This document shows positions 18,410 through 27,622 of a DNA stretch of 64,000 nt, one piece after another. The number at the start of each line of letters is the position of its first letter. Position 1 is the first letter of the stretch. Source of the DNA: Nocardioides agri. Its GTDB lineage: Bacteria > Actinomycetota > Actinomycetes > Propionibacteriales > Nocardioidaceae. The notes below the pieces were generated by a model. That model ran no database searches and was not told where the DNA came from. It saw nothing but the letters and a program-made list of their open reading frames with translations. The stretch lies in NCBI RefSeq assembly GCF_013778305.1, contig NZ_JACEIC010000002.1, forward strand, positions 2,567,669 through 2,631,668. Direction: 5' to 3'. Made by a program: the position numbers and the translations under genes.

Positions 18410-18445
18410 GGGGCGGCGGGCCTGCACTGACAGGCCCGTCGTCCC
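18410..18445 (+). terminator. Intra-operon hairpin between binding protein and ATPase genes
   Basis: A 15-bp stem with two G-U pairs (18410-18424 with 18431-18445) and a 6-nt loop, no U tract. Such hairpins after binding-protein genes often stabilise the upstream mRNA or reduce expression of the ATPase and permease; that role is inferred. Confidence 0.6.
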
Positions 18446-18507
18446 GGTCCACACTGTCCAGACGTACCCCAGGTCCCACCCTCGACCTCGATCCCGAGAG
18501 GAGTGAC

Positions 18508-20039
<1,532 letters not shown>

Positions 20040-20043
<4 letters not shown>

Positions 20044-21326
20044 ACAAGCTGCAGAACATCCTGCGCGGCAACATCCGCCAGTACGGCATGGTCATCGCCC
20101 TCGCGGCGCTGCTCGTGTTCTTCCAGCTCAGGACCGACGGCATCATGCTCAAGCCGATCAACGTGTCCAACTTGGTCGTGCAGAACGCCCAGATCCTCAT
20201 CCTCGCCATCGGCATGGTGATGGTGATCGTGGCGCGTCACATCGACCTCTCGGTCGGCTCGGTGGCCGCGTTCGTGGGTGCGGTGGCCGCGATCCTGATG
20301 ACCAAGCACGACGTGCCGTGGTTCCTCGCGGTGGTCATCTGCCTGGTGCTGGCCGCGGCGATCGGCGCCTGGCACGGCTTCTGGGTCGCCTACGTCGGCA
20401 TCCCGGCGTTCATCGTCACGCTGGCGAGCATGCTGCTCTTCCGCGGCCTGACGCTGGTCGTCCTCAAGGGCGCGACCGTCGGCAGCCTGCCGCAGGGCTT
20501 CAAGGACATCGGCAGCGGCTTCCTGCCCGAGATCGGGCCGGACACCGGCTACCACAACGTGACGCTGATCCTCGGGGCGGTGGCCGCGCTCGCGCTGGTC
20601 GTGATGGACGTGCGCAAGCGGCGCGCCACGCAGAAGTACGGCTTCGACGTGCTGCCCCTCCCGCTCTTCCTGCTCAAGAACGCGCTGATCGCCGGCGTCA
20701 TCATCTACTTCTCCTACCTGCTGGCCTCGGCGCGGGGCCTGCCGATCGTCGGCGTGATCCTCTTCGCGCTGATCATCATCTACAGCTTCGTGATGAACCG
20801 GACCGTCTTCGGTCGCCAGGTGTACGCCGTCGGCGGCAACGTCGACGCCGCGACGATGTCGGGCGTCAACACCAGGCGCGTCGACTTCCTCGTCATGATG
20901 AACATGGGCCTGCTCGCCGGTCTCGCCGGCCTGGTCACCACCGCCCGCCTCACCGCCGCCAACCCCAAGGCGGGCACGAACTTCGAGCTCGACGCGATCG
21001 CCGCGGCGTTCATCGGTGGCGCCGCCGTCACCGGCGGTGTCGGCACCGTCATCGGCGCCATCGTCGGTGGTCTCGTCATGGGTGTCCTCAACAACGGCAT
21101 GTCGCTCATGGGCGTCTCGATCGACTGGCAGCAAGCGATCAAGGGCCTGGTGCTGCTGGCTGCCGTCGCCTTCGACGTGTGGAACAAGCGTCGCACCGCC
21201 AGCGGTGGCGGCGCGGGTGCCGAGAAGGCCGACGCCACAGCGCCACCGCCGCCAGAGCTCATCGAGGAGATCGAGGAGCTGGAGGCGGCCGACTCGGGGC
21301 CGCCCGGCCCGGCCCCCGCGCGCTGA
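20040..21326 (+). CDS. mmsB: Monosaccharide ABC importer, permease
   Basis: A 428-residue permease of the RbsC/XylH/GguB family with about ten membrane helices; [18 protein letters not shown] and [23 protein letters not shown] are typical. The C-terminus carries a soluble acidic/proline extension (about 45 residues). Last gene of the importer, coupled to mmsA; a long structured hairpin follows. Confidence 0.92.
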
Positions 21327-21344
21327 GCGGATCGGTCACCGACC

Positions 21345-21423
21345 CCCGCAGCCGCGTCGCCGGACTCTTGACGACCCACCTTTTCCTCGACCTCCAAGGT
21401 GGTGGTCCGGGCGCGGCTGCGGG
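21345..21423 (+). terminator. Long compound hairpin after mmsB
   Basis: Three nested stems share one axis: CCCGCAGCCGCG/CGCGGCTGCGGG (21345-21356, 21412-21423), CCGGAC/GTCCGG (21360-21365, 21405-21410) and CCACCTT/AAGGTGG (21376-21382, 21396-21402). It ends the importer transcript and probably terminates it. Confidence 0.7.
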
Positions 21424-21474
21424 CCGTTGCGACCCGAGGTGGCGACAGTCGGTGCCGCCCCGTAGGTTCTCCGC

Positions 21475-22128
21475 GTGAGCACGTTGCCCGGTTCCTACGC
21501 ACCGACCGGCGTGTTCGTCTGCTTCGAGGGCGGGGAGGGCTCGGGCAAGTCCACCCAGTCCCGGCTGCTGCGTGACTGGCTGGAGGCCGAGGCGTACGCC
21601 GTCGTGCTGACGTTCGAGCCCGGCGACACCGCCGTCGGCAAGGAGCTGCGCTCGATCGTGCTCAGCCCCGAGACGGGCGACATCTCCGACCGCACGGAGG
21701 CGCTGCTCTACGCCGCCGACAAGGCCGAGCACGTCGACACCGTGGTCCAGCCGGCCCTCGACCGCGGCGACGTGGTGATCACCGACCGCTACGTCGACTC
21801 GATGCTCGCCTACCAGGGCGCCGGCCGGGCGCTCGACGTCGACGAGGTCGAGCGGGTCGCCCGGTGGGCGACCCACGACCTGCGTCCGCACCTCACGGTC
21901 GTGCTCGACCTCGAGCCGGCGGCCGGTCTGGGTCGGTTCGCCGAGCGCGACCGGATCGAAGGCGAGTCGCTGGAGTTCCACCAGCGGGTGCGGGAGGGGT
22001 TCCTCCGCCTCGCGGCCGAGGCTCCCGACCACTACCTCGTGCTCGACGCCCGCGCACCGGTCGAGGAGATCGCCGCGCAGATCCGCGCCGCGGTCACGCC
22101 GTACCTGCCCCAGGCGGCGCACTCGTGA
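21475..22128 (+). CDS. tmk: Thymidylate kinase (dTMP kinase)
   Basis: A 217-residue kinase making dTDP from dTMP for DNA synthesis. P-loop GGEGSGKST spans residues 19-27, the DR motif is VVITDRYVDS, and a LID region with FAERDRIEGESLEFHQRV follows. GTG start. The stop overlaps the start of holB (GTGA). In Streptomyces tmk lies close to topA; here the sugar cassette separates them. Confidence 0.95.
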   Translation: MSTLPGSYAPTGVFVCFEGGEGSGKSTQSRLLRDWLEAEAYAVVLTFEPGDTAVGKELRSIVLSPETGDISDRTEALLYAADKAEHVDTVVQPALDRGDVVITDRYVDSMLAYQGAGRALDVDEVERVARWATHDLRPHLTVVLDLEPAAGLGRFAERDRIEGESLEFHQRVREGFLRLAAEAPDHYLVLDARAPVEEIAAQIRAAVTPYLPQAAHS

Positions 22129-23318
22129 GCGCCCTTCGAGACGCGGCGTCCCTCGACTCCTCAGGCACCGTGTGGGACTCGCTGGTGGGCCAGCGGCGTG
22201 CGGTCGAGGTGCTCTCGACGGCCGCGGCCGGGCAGGGCATGAGCCACGCGTTCCTCTTCACCGGGCCGCCCGGGTCGGGCCGGTCCAACGCGGCGGTCGC
22301 GTTCGCGGCGGCGCTCCAGTGCGAGTCGGAGCCGCGGGGCTGCGGCACCTGCCACGCCTGCCACACCGTGCTCGCGGGCTCGCACGCCGACGTCGCGGTG
22401 ATCCGCACCGAGCGGCTCTCGATCGGCGTCAACGAGGTGCGCGACCTGGTGCGCCGCTCCGCGCTCGCGCCGGTCGGCCGGCACTGGCAGATCGTGATCG
22501 TCGAGGACGCCGACCGGCTCACCGAGGGCGCGTGCAACGCGCTGCTCAAGGCGATCGAGGAGCCGACCGAGCGCACCGTCTGGATGCTGTGCGCGCCGAC
22601 GGTCGAGGACGTGCTGCCCACGATCCGCTCCCGCTGCCGGCTGGTCACGCTCAGCACGCCGTCGCCCGACGCGGTCGCCGACTTCCTGCGCCGCCGCGAC
22701 GGGGTGAGCGAGGCGCTCGCGTCGTACGCCGCCCGCGCCAGCCAGGGCCACATCGGCCGCGCGCGCGCGCTGGCCCGCGACGAGGACACCCGCAACCGCC
22801 GCCGCGAGGTGGTCGCGATCCCGACCCAGCTCACCTCCCTCGGCGCGTGCATGGGCAAGGCGGCGACGCTCACCGAGGTCACCAAGGCCGAGGCCGACGC
22901 GATCACCTCCGAGCTCGACGCGCGGGAGAAGGCCGACCTCGACGCGGCCTACGGCGTGGTCGAGCGCGGCCGGCGCCCCCGCGAGTACGCGCCCGCGCTG
23001 CGCGACCTCGAGAAGGACCAGAAGACCCGCGCCAAGCGGCGTCACCTCGACGTCGTCGACCGGGGGCTCATGGACCTGGTCTCGGTCTACCGCGACGCGA
23101 TCGCGGTCTCGACCGGGGCCACCGGTGCCCTGGTCAACGAGGAGATACGGCCCGAGATCGAGCGGCTGGCGCGCACCGGCACGCCCGAGGTGCAGCTGCG
23201 CCGGATCGCCGCGATCTTCGAGGCGCGCGAGCAGATGCTGGAGTTCAACGTGCAGCCGGCGCTCGCCCTGGAGTCGATGATGCTGGCGCTGGTCGCCCCG
23301 GAGGTACGTCGAGGATGA
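22125..23318 (+). CDS. holB: DNA polymerase III subunit delta'
   Basis: A 397-residue clamp-loader subunit. The AAA+ fold has the non-functional P-loop GPPGSGRSN (47-55; Arg instead of the catalytic Lys, as usual for delta'), a zinc module with Cys66, 73, 76 and 79, the IVEDADRLTEGACNALLKAIEEP segment and the SRCR motif. Coupled by overlaps to tmk upstream and to the exported hydrolase downstream. Confidence 0.93.
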   Translation: MSALRDAASLDSSGTVWDSLVGQRRAVEVLSTAAAGQGMSHAFLFTGPPGSGRSNAAVAFAAALQCESEPRGCGTCHACHTVLAGSHADVAVIRTERLSIGVNEVRDLVRRSALAPVGRHWQIVIVEDADRLTEGACNALLKAIEEPTERTVWMLCAPTVEDVLPTIRSRCRLVTLSTPSPDAVADFLRRRDGVSEALASYAARASQGHIGRARALARDEDTRNRRREVVAIPTQLTSLGACMGKAATLTEVTKAEADAITSELDAREKADLDAAYGVVERGRRPREYAPALRDLEKDQKTRAKRRHLDVVDRGLMDLVSVYRDAIAVSTGATGALVNEEIRPEIERLARTGTPEVQLRRIAAIFEAREQMLEFNVQPALALESMMLALVAPEVRRG

Positions 23319-24853
23319 ACCTCCGGCGCGCGGTGGCGCTCCTCGTCGTGCTGGCCCTGGTCGTCGGGTCGGCGCTCACCGTCGCGCTCGTCGTGGCCGC
23401 CGACCACGACGGCGCCCGGGACGACGTCTCCGACGACCGCCCCGCCGTGGGTGGCCCCGGCGCGACGCTGGAGACGTTCTACGCCCAGGACCTCCACTGG
23501 CGCGACTGCGACGATGCCGAGTGCGGGGAGCTCACCGTCCCGGTCGACTACCGCGACCCCGGCGGCGAGACCATCGACCTCGCGCTGCTCAAGGTGCCGG
23601 CGGCCGACCCCGATGCCCGGATCGGCTCGCTGGTGGTCAACCCGGGCGGCCCGGGTGCTCCGGGCACCGACTACGCCGGCAGCGCCCGGGAGGTGTTCCG
23701 GCAGCCGATCCTCGACGCCTACGACATCGTCGGCTTCGACCCGCGCGGCACCGGCCACAGCGCGCCGGTCGACTGCCTCGCCGACGGGGAGCTCGACGAC
23801 TACATCGCGCAGGACCCGGACCCCGACACCGCCGCGGAGGCGCAGACGTACGCCGGGTGGGTGAAGGCGTTCGGCGTCGGCTGCGCCGACCGCTCCGGAG
23901 ACGTCGCGGCCCACGTCACCACGATCGAGACCGCCCGCGACATGGACGTGCTCCGGGCTGCCCTGGGCGAGGACCAGCTCGACTACTTCGGCGCCTCCTA
24001 CGGCACCAAGCTCGGCGCGACCTACGCCGACCTCTTCCCGGACCGGGTCGGCCGCCTCGTGCTCGACGGCGCGGTCGACGTCTCGCTGAGCAGCCGGGAG
24101 CTGAGCCTGCAGCAGGCGGCCGGGTTCGAGACCGCGCTGCGCGCCTACGTGCAGGACTGCGTCGACTCCGGCGACTGCGTGCTCGGCGACTCGCTCGACG
24201 AGGGGCTCGCCACGATCAAGCAGCTGCTCGACGACATCGACGCCGAGCCGCTGCCGACCGACGACGGCGACCGGGTGCTCGCGGTCGGCAACGCCTTCTA
24301 CGGCGTGGTGCTGCCGCTCTACGTCCGCGACTACTGGGACCTGCTGACCCAGGGACTGACCGCCGCGCTCGACGGCGACGGCACGCTGCTGCTGCGGTAC
24401 TCCGACGTCTACAACTCGCGCGGGGGCGGCGGCTACACCGACAACAGCTCCGAGGCGATCTACGCGATCAACTGCCTCGACGACCCGTGGGCGATCCCGG
24501 CCCGCGAGGTCCCCGGCCAGCTGCCCGAGTTCGAGGCGGCGTCCGCGACCTTCGGGTCGGTCTTCGCGTGGGGGCTGACGAGCTGCGGTGGCATCCAGGT
24601 GCAGTCCTCCGAGCCGGCCCGCGACATCCGCGCCGCCGGCGCCGCCCCGATCGTCGTCGTCGGCACCACGCGCGACCCGGCCACGCCGTACGCGTGGGCG
24701 GTCGCGCTCGCCGACCAGCTCGAGTCCGGCGTCCTGGTCAGTCGCGACGGCGACGGCCACACCGGCTACAACTCGGGCAACGAGTGCGTCGACACCGCCG
24801 TCGAGGACTACCTCGTCGAGGGCACGGTGCCCGAGGACGGGCTGTCCTGCTGA
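23315..24853 (+). CDS. Exported alpha/beta hydrolase, tripeptidyl-aminopeptidase (TAP/SlpD) type
   Basis: A 512-residue secreted or membrane-anchored serine hydrolase. The N-terminus has a hydrophobic export segment (about 5-30). The oxyanion motif NPGGPGAPG, nucleophile Ser228 in FGASYGT, and a C-terminal TAP-like domain with the Asp (TRDPATPY) and His (DGDGHTGY) of the triad are all present. Streptomyces enzymes of this type release tripeptides from protein N-termini. The ATG overlaps the holB stop (ATGA). Confidence 0.88.
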   Translation: MNLRRAVALLVVLALVVGSALTVALVVAADHDGARDDVSDDRPAVGGPGATLETFYAQDLHWRDCDDAECGELTVPVDYRDPGGETIDLALLKVPAADPDARIGSLVVNPGGPGAPGTDYAGSAREVFRQPILDAYDIVGFDPRGTGHSAPVDCLADGELDDYIAQDPDPDTAAEAQTYAGWVKAFGVGCADRSGDVAAHVTTIETARDMDVLRAALGEDQLDYFGASYGTKLGATYADLFPDRVGRLVLDGAVDVSLSSRELSLQQAAGFETALRAYVQDCVDSGDCVLGDSLDEGLATIKQLLDDIDAEPLPTDDGDRVLAVGNAFYGVVLPLYVRDYWDLLTQGLTAALDGDGTLLLRYSDVYNSRGGGGYTDNSSEAIYAINCLDDPWAIPAREVPGQLPEFEAASATFGSVFAWGLTSCGGIQVQSSEPARDIRAAGAAPIVVVGTTRDPATPYAWAVALADQLESGVLVSRDGDGHTGYNSGNECVDTAVEDYLVEGTVPEDGLSC

Positions 24854-24860
24854 TCGCGCC

Positions 24861-25214
24861 TCACACCGGCTGCCAGAGCTCGATCCGGTTGCCCTCGGGA
24901 TCGGTGACCCACCCGAACCGACCGACCCCCTCCATGTCCTGGGTCTCCGCGGCGACGTCGGCGCCGTGCTCGCGCAGCTGGACGAGCATCGCGTCGAGGT
25001 CGCGGACCCGGAGGTTGAGCATCGTCTGCTGCGTACGACGCCCGAAGTAGTCGGTGTCCGCCTCGAAGATCGCGACCACGGTCGGCCCCGGCTCCTGCTG
25101 CCACAGGCCGTGCTCGCTGACGTCGAGCCCGAGGACGTCGCGGTACCAGGCGGTCAACGCAGCCGGGTCGGTCGCGCGCACGAAGTAGCCACCGATGCCG
25201 AGAACACGTTCCAT
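24861..25214 (-). CDS. VOC-family (glyoxalase/bleomycin-resistance fold) protein
   Basis: 117 residues with two beta-alpha-beta-beta-beta repeats: GIGGYFVRATDPAALTAWYRDVLGL at the start and FGWVTDPEGNRIELWQPV at the end. The C-terminal Glu in NRIELW is the usual metal ligand. Substrate unknown; it may be a metal-dependent lyase, dioxygenase or a drug-binding protein. Convergent with the hydrolase gene, 7 bp apart. Confidence 0.88.
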   Translation of the reverse strand: MERVLGIGGYFVRATDPAALTAWYRDVLGLDVSEHGLWQQEPGPTVVAIFEADTDYFGRRTQQTMLNLRVRDLDAMLVQLREHGADVAAETQDMEGVGRFGWVTDPEGNRIELWQPV

Positions 25215-25250
25215 GAAGCCAGCCTGCCAGCAACCTCCCGCGAGCGCATG

Positions 25251-25276
25251 GGTGTGAGACCTCAGGTCTGGGGTAC
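25251..25276 (+). promoter_or_regulatory. Candidate SigB/SigF-type promoter
   Basis: GGTGTG (25251-25256), 14-nt spacer, GGGTAC (25271-25276), about 50 nt before the start of the secreted protein. Fits the GNNTN-N14-16-GGGTAY stress-sigma pattern; a CCCCCGG/CCGGGGG hairpin follows in the leader. Confidence 0.45.
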
Positions 25277-25325
25277 CCCCGGAAGACCCGGGGGACAGGG
25301 TTCGTCACCACCTGGGAGGAAACAA

Positions 25326-25961
25326 ATGCAGAAGCTACTCGGATCCACGGCCGCCCGCGCCGTCGCGCTCGCGACCGTACTGGCGATGAGCCTTGTCTCG
25401 TTGCAGTCCGCACCAGCCATCGGGGAGGGAGCCCGTTCCGGAGCCGCCGAGCGTTCCGTCGCTCAGACCAAGGCCGGCGAGTTGAAGTCACGCATCGTCG
25501 GCACCACGAGCAAGGGCCAGAAGGTCACCGGCTCGTTCGTGCCCTTGAAGTTCATCGACCGCAACGGGTCCCTCCGCGTGCGTGGTCTCGTGCAGGGGGT
25601 CGTGCACGAGAAGAACGGCGACCGCACGACGTTCGCCACCATGAAGACCATGAAGGTCGCCTCGATCGCTGGCGCTCCGGCAGCGGGGCGGACCGCGGCC
25701 ACACAGCGGGCGACCTGCGACATCCTCAACCTGGTGCTCGGCCCGCTGGACCTGGATCTGCTCGGTCTGAAGGTGCACCTGGACCGGGTCGTCCTCAACA
25801 TCGTCGCTGAGTCCGGCGCCGGCAACCTGCTCGGCAACCTGCTCTGCTCGATCACCGGGCTGCTCGACGGCGGCCCGCTCGGCGGTCTGCTCGGCGGTGT
25901 GCTCGGTCAGCTGAGCGACCTGCTCAACCAGATCCTCGGCCTGCTGCGCCTGGGAGTCTGA
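25326..25961 (+). CDS. Secreted protein of unknown function
   Basis: 211 residues. A Sec signal peptide (MQKLLGSTAARAVALATVLAMSLVSLQSAPA) is followed by a charged domain and a C-terminal segment rich in Leu, Gly and Asp (CDILNLVLGPLDLDLLGLKVHL ..., GGLLGGVLGQLSDLLN) with two cysteines that could form a disulfide. Similar leucine-rich exported proteins occur widely in Nocardioides and Streptomyces, with no assigned role. Shine-Dalgarno GGGAGG upstream. Preceded by a candidate stress-sigma promoter. Confidence 0.75.
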   Translation: MQKLLGSTAARAVALATVLAMSLVSLQSAPAIGEGARSGAAERSVAQTKAGELKSRIVGTTSKGQKVTGSFVPLKFIDRNGSLRVRGLVQGVVHEKNGDRTTFATMKTMKVASIAGAPAAGRTAATQRATCDILNLVLGPLDLDLLGLKVHLDRVVLNIVAESGAGNLLGNLLCSITGLLDGGPLGGLLGGVLGQLSDLLNQILGLLRLGV

Positions 25962-25969
25962 CCGCACCA

Positions 25970-25997
25970 GGTTTGGTGCTGCCTCCCTGCCGGGTAC
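25970..25997 (+). promoter_or_regulatory. Strong SigB/SigF-type promoter match
   Basis: GGTTTG (25970-25975), 16-nt spacer, GGGTAC (25992-25997). This is an essentially consensus stress-sigma promoter of the mycobacterial SigF / Streptomyces SigB group. It would start transcription near 26004, about 35 nt before the 42-aa gene. Confidence 0.6.
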
Positions 25998-26038
25998 CCC
26001 CGCTGCGGGGACAGCCGTTTGGGCAGAGAGGCAGCACC
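25975..26038. repeat. 11-bp inverted repeat joining promoter spacer to ribosome-binding region
   Basis: GGTGCTGCCTC (25975-25985) and GAGGCAGCACC (26028-26038) are perfect complements; the right arm overlaps the Shine-Dalgarno and touches the ATG at 26039. If a longer transcript started upstream, the arms would hide the start; from the GGGTAC promoter the left arm is not transcribed. Regulatory role is inferred. Confidence 0.5.
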
Positions 26039-26167
26039 ATGGCCGTGATGAGCATCGACGCCGCTGCGCACGCGCACAGCTGGAGCCTGCAGGGCGTCAC
26101 CTACGAGGACTCCCTGGTGCTGGAGGAGCTCGTCTGCTCCGGCTGCGGAGCCGTCACCTACCGCTGA
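26039..26167 (+). CDS. Small HxH/CxxC zinc-knuckle-like protein (42 aa)
   Basis: The 42-residue product has a His pair (AAHAHSW) and a C-terminal CSGCGAVTYR, separated by a YEDSLVLEEL strand. The spacing suggests one zinc site. Comparable tiny proteins with H..W..V.(Y/F)EDG...C..CG..(T/S)Y are, from memory, frequent in actinobacteria. The ATG at 26039 has GAGAGG about 7 nt upstream; the frame extends upstream only through the promoter. Function unknown. Confidence 0.65.
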   Translation: MAVMSIDAAAHAHSWSLQGVTYEDSLVLEELVCSGCGAVTYR

Positions 26168-26171
26168 CCGC

Positions 26172-26191
26172 CCCGGGACTCTGGTCCCGGG
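26172..26191 (+). terminator. Hairpin terminator after the 42-aa gene
   Basis: CCCGGGAC (26172-26179), 4-nt loop, GTCCCGGG (26184-26191), beginning 4 nt after the stop. Confidence 0.65.
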
Positions 26192-26193
26192 CC

Positions 26194-26304
26194 TCAGCTG
26201 CCGGTCTGGTCTCCGGGGTGCCAGCAGCCGTCGGCGCCGGGGTGCCAGTCGAGGTTGCGCAGCAGGTCCATCGGGACCATCACGATCGAGGTCTGTCCGT
26301 CCAT
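26194..26304 (-). CDS. Possible 36-aa peptide with two WHPG motifs
   Basis: MDGQTSIVMVPMDLLRNLD followed by WHPGADGC and WHPGDQTGS. Codon choice is strongly G/C-ending. GGAGGGGA lies upstream of a GTG that is three codons before the ATG, so either start may be used. It converges on the 42-aa gene. The repeated WHPG is unusual; no family recognised. Confidence 0.45.
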   Translation of the reverse strand: MDGQTSIVMVPMDLLRNLDWHPGADGCWHPGDQTGS

Positions 26305-26406
26305 GACCGGCACACTCCCCTCCGTCCGTGGCGCCGAAACGCGCGATTCTGGCCGCGATCCTGACCGCGATCCTGACGTGGTCCACACACCCGTCCCGGG
26401 CATGAC

Positions 26407-26440
26407 GAGGCCCCGGGGAGGGTGCGGTCCCCGGGGCCTC
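26407..26440 (-). terminator. Terminator of the TauD-family gene
   Basis: A perfect 13-bp stem (GAGGCCCCGGGGA at 26407-26419 with its complement at 26428-26440) and an 8-nt loop, located 13 nt downstream of the minus-strand dioxygenase stop. Confidence 0.8.
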
Positions 26441-26453
26441 GGTTCGGGGGAGC

Positions 26454-27416
26454 TCAGGAGATGAGCTCGTCCAGGCTGGAGAACGCCGTGGCGTCGCCCT
26501 GGACGACCCGGCTGTGCTCGCCGGCGATGCTCACCGGCACGTCGCCGGCCACGGTGATGCGCCGGACCTCGCGGTACTGCTCGTCGAAGTCCGCGACCGC
26601 GTAGTGCTGGGTGGCGCGGTTGTCCCAGATCGCCACGTCGCCCTCCGCCCAGGTCCACCGGACCGTGTTCTCGAGCTTCGTGACGCGCGCCTGCAGCAGC
26701 TGGAAGAGCGCGTGCGACTCGGCGGTGTTGAGGCCGACGAAGCTCTTCACGAAGTGACCGAGCACGAGCGACCGCTCGCCGGTCTCCGGGTGCACACGCA
26801 CGACGGGGTGCTCGGTCTGGAAGAGGATCCGGGTGAACTCGCGGCGGGTGAACACGTTGTCCTGGTCGTGCTCGATCTCGGCCTTCTCCGACTGCGCGGC
26901 GTAGTCGTAGTCGTTGGTGTGGGTCGCCCAGAGGTTGTCGACGAGCGCCTTGAGCGCGTCGGGGAGCGTCTCGTACGCCGTGACGGTGTTGGCCCAGTTG
27001 GTGGTGCCGCCGTAGGCCGGGATGGCGACCCCGCGCAGCACGCTGAACGCCGGGATCCGGTCGACGAACGTGACGTCGGTGTGCCACGAGTTGGCGGCCA
27101 TGCCCTTGTTGGCGGCGAGCGCCAGCACCCGGGCGCTGCCGGTGTTCACCGTGGGGTGGGCAGTGGTCAGCGGGCCGAGGAGCTCCGCGAACGCGATCTG
27201 GGCCTCGTCGTCGAGGTGGTTCTGGCCGCGGAAGAACACGACCTTGTGCTCGAGGATGGCCGCGCGGATCGTGGCGACGGTCTCCGGCGAGAGGTCGCCG
27301 GAGAGGCGGACGCCGTCGATCCGGGCGCCGATCCGGCCGCCGATCTTGCTGACGGTGACGCCGGTCGCGGCGGTCCCGGCGGCGGAGCTGGTCTCGCGGT
27401 CGAGGCTGATGGTCAT
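26454..27416 (-). CDS. Fe(II)/2-oxoglutarate alkylsulfatase, TauD/TfdA family (Rv3406/AtsK-like)
   Basis: 320 residues. The jelly-roll dioxygenase has the iron triad His112-x-Asp114 (SWHTDVTF) and His271 (NRATQHYAV), and a 2-oxoglutarate-binding Arg near 286 (REVRRITV). The body ([45 protein letters not shown]) closely follows mycobacterial Rv3406, which hydroxylates alkyl sulfate esters and releases sulfate. ATG at 27416, with an AAGGG-type site upstream; a longer frame to 27500 is rejected. Divergent from the ROK regulator and next to an arylsulfatase locus, supporting sulfur scavenging. Confidence 0.9.
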   Translation of the reverse strand: MTISLDRETSSAAGTAATGVTVSKIGGRIGARIDGVRLSGDLSPETVATIRAAILEHKVVFFRGQNHLDDEAQIAFAELLGPLTTAHPTVNTGSARVLALAANKGMAANSWHTDVTFVDRIPAFSVLRGVAIPAYGGTTNWANTVTAYETLPDALKALVDNLWATHTNDYDYAAQSEKAEIEHDQDNVFTRREFTRILFQTEHPVVRVHPETGERSLVLGHFVKSFVGLNTAESHALFQLLQARVTKLENTVRWTWAEGDVAIWDNRATQHYAVADFDEQYREVRRITVAGDVPVSIAGEHSRVVQGDATAFSSLDELIS

Positions 27417-27544
27417 GGGGGAATCCCTTTCTCCACTGAGGTCTGAGCTCACGTCTGAGTGATCTCTCGCCACTGTCCGGAGCCGGACCGCCCCCGCCAA
27501 GGGTTTCTCTCGCGGCGACGCAAACCCCGTGTCGGGCGTTGAGA

Positions 27545-27622
27545 CGGCGTCTCGGATCGAGTATCAATCCCTATAGTCAATCAAGTCACTCGACTTTGGA
27601 ACGGCGACGGAGGGAGGTCCGG
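27545..27622. promoter_or_regulatory. AT-richer divergent promoter region of the sulfur locus
   Basis: A locally AT-rich stretch separates the divergent dioxygenase and ROK genes. TATAGT (27572-27577) is a good -10 for the ROK direction, and TATAGG or GATACT serve the other. CTATAG is itself palindromic. GGAGG (within 27610-27617) precedes the ROK GTG. No clear -35 was found. Confidence 0.45.
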
